A stretch of DNA of 64,000 nucleotides from Sipunculus nudus (taxonomy: Eukaryota; Annelida; Sipuncula; Golfingiida; Sipunculidae): assembly GCA_026874595.1 (NCBI GenBank), contig CM049316.1, positions 16,271,839 through 16,335,838 on the forward strand. Direction: 5' to 3'. Position 1 is the first letter of the stretch. Below are more notes on the stretch, generated by a model that was given only the letters and a program-made list of their open reading frames with translations, was not told where the DNA came from and made no database searches. The stretch is not shown here.

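Overview
The window is eukaryotic nuclear DNA from an invertebrate, most likely a bivalve or other mollusc (inference). It is AT-rich, with short GC-richer exons split by GT-AG introns. It carries many TA/CT/GA microsatellites, poly-G/poly-C runs, foldback MITEs, and elements that begin with a terminal hairpin followed by CCGTCCGTC-type tracts, as I know from molluscan genomes. No bacterial, viral or organellar features are visible.

All protein-coding signal I can defend belongs to one very large plus-strand gene that enters before the window and leaves after it. I trace 72 exons from 1386 to the window end: about 11.6 kb of coding sequence, roughly 3,870 codons. Every exon-exon junction I chose keeps the reading frame. 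The protein reads, N to C: (i) the N-terminal lipid-transfer module of the large lipid transfer protein superfamily (vitellogenin_N/LPD_N), beta part in exons 1-7 and superhelical part in exons 8-13, with two R-x-K-R furin-type sites; (ii) a helix-rich region, exons 14-19; (iii) a LECT2/M23-peptidase-like domain with its H-x-x-x-D and H-x-H metal ligands, exons 20-22; (iv) an acidic Asp/Ser/Gly linker, exon 24; (v) a SAP-like helix-turn-helix, exon 26; (vi) a Cys-containing unclassified region, exons 27-34; (vii) a Cys-rich exon 35 with a frame conflict; (viii) a PAN/apple-like module, exons 37-38; (ix) a long array of degenerate fibronectin-III/Ig-like beta-sandwich modules (D-x-T-P-P, D-P-E-S-G, Y-x-V-x-V-G-T-x-P-G), exons 39-68; (x) an unclassified tail, exons 69-72. 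The initiator Met, signal peptide, promoter, stop codon and poly(A) signal lie outside the window.

The introns hold the repeats. Intron 2 carries a hAT-like element. Intron 12 (7.9 kb) is almost filled by two related composite elements built of 330-350-bp modules. Introns 13-14 carry a decayed LINE 3' end, a MITE, three related foldback elements rich in TGACGTCA (CRE) motifs, and a 1.5-kb element built around an ATATCGGACAC motif. Smaller repeats and microsatellites are scattered elsewhere.

The most notable biology is the domain mosaic: a lipid-carrier head joined in one polypeptide to a LECT2-like metallopeptidase fold, SAP and PAN modules and a long adhesive array. If expressed as predicted it would be a very large secreted lipoprotein-like molecule, plausibly with recognition or immune roles (inference).
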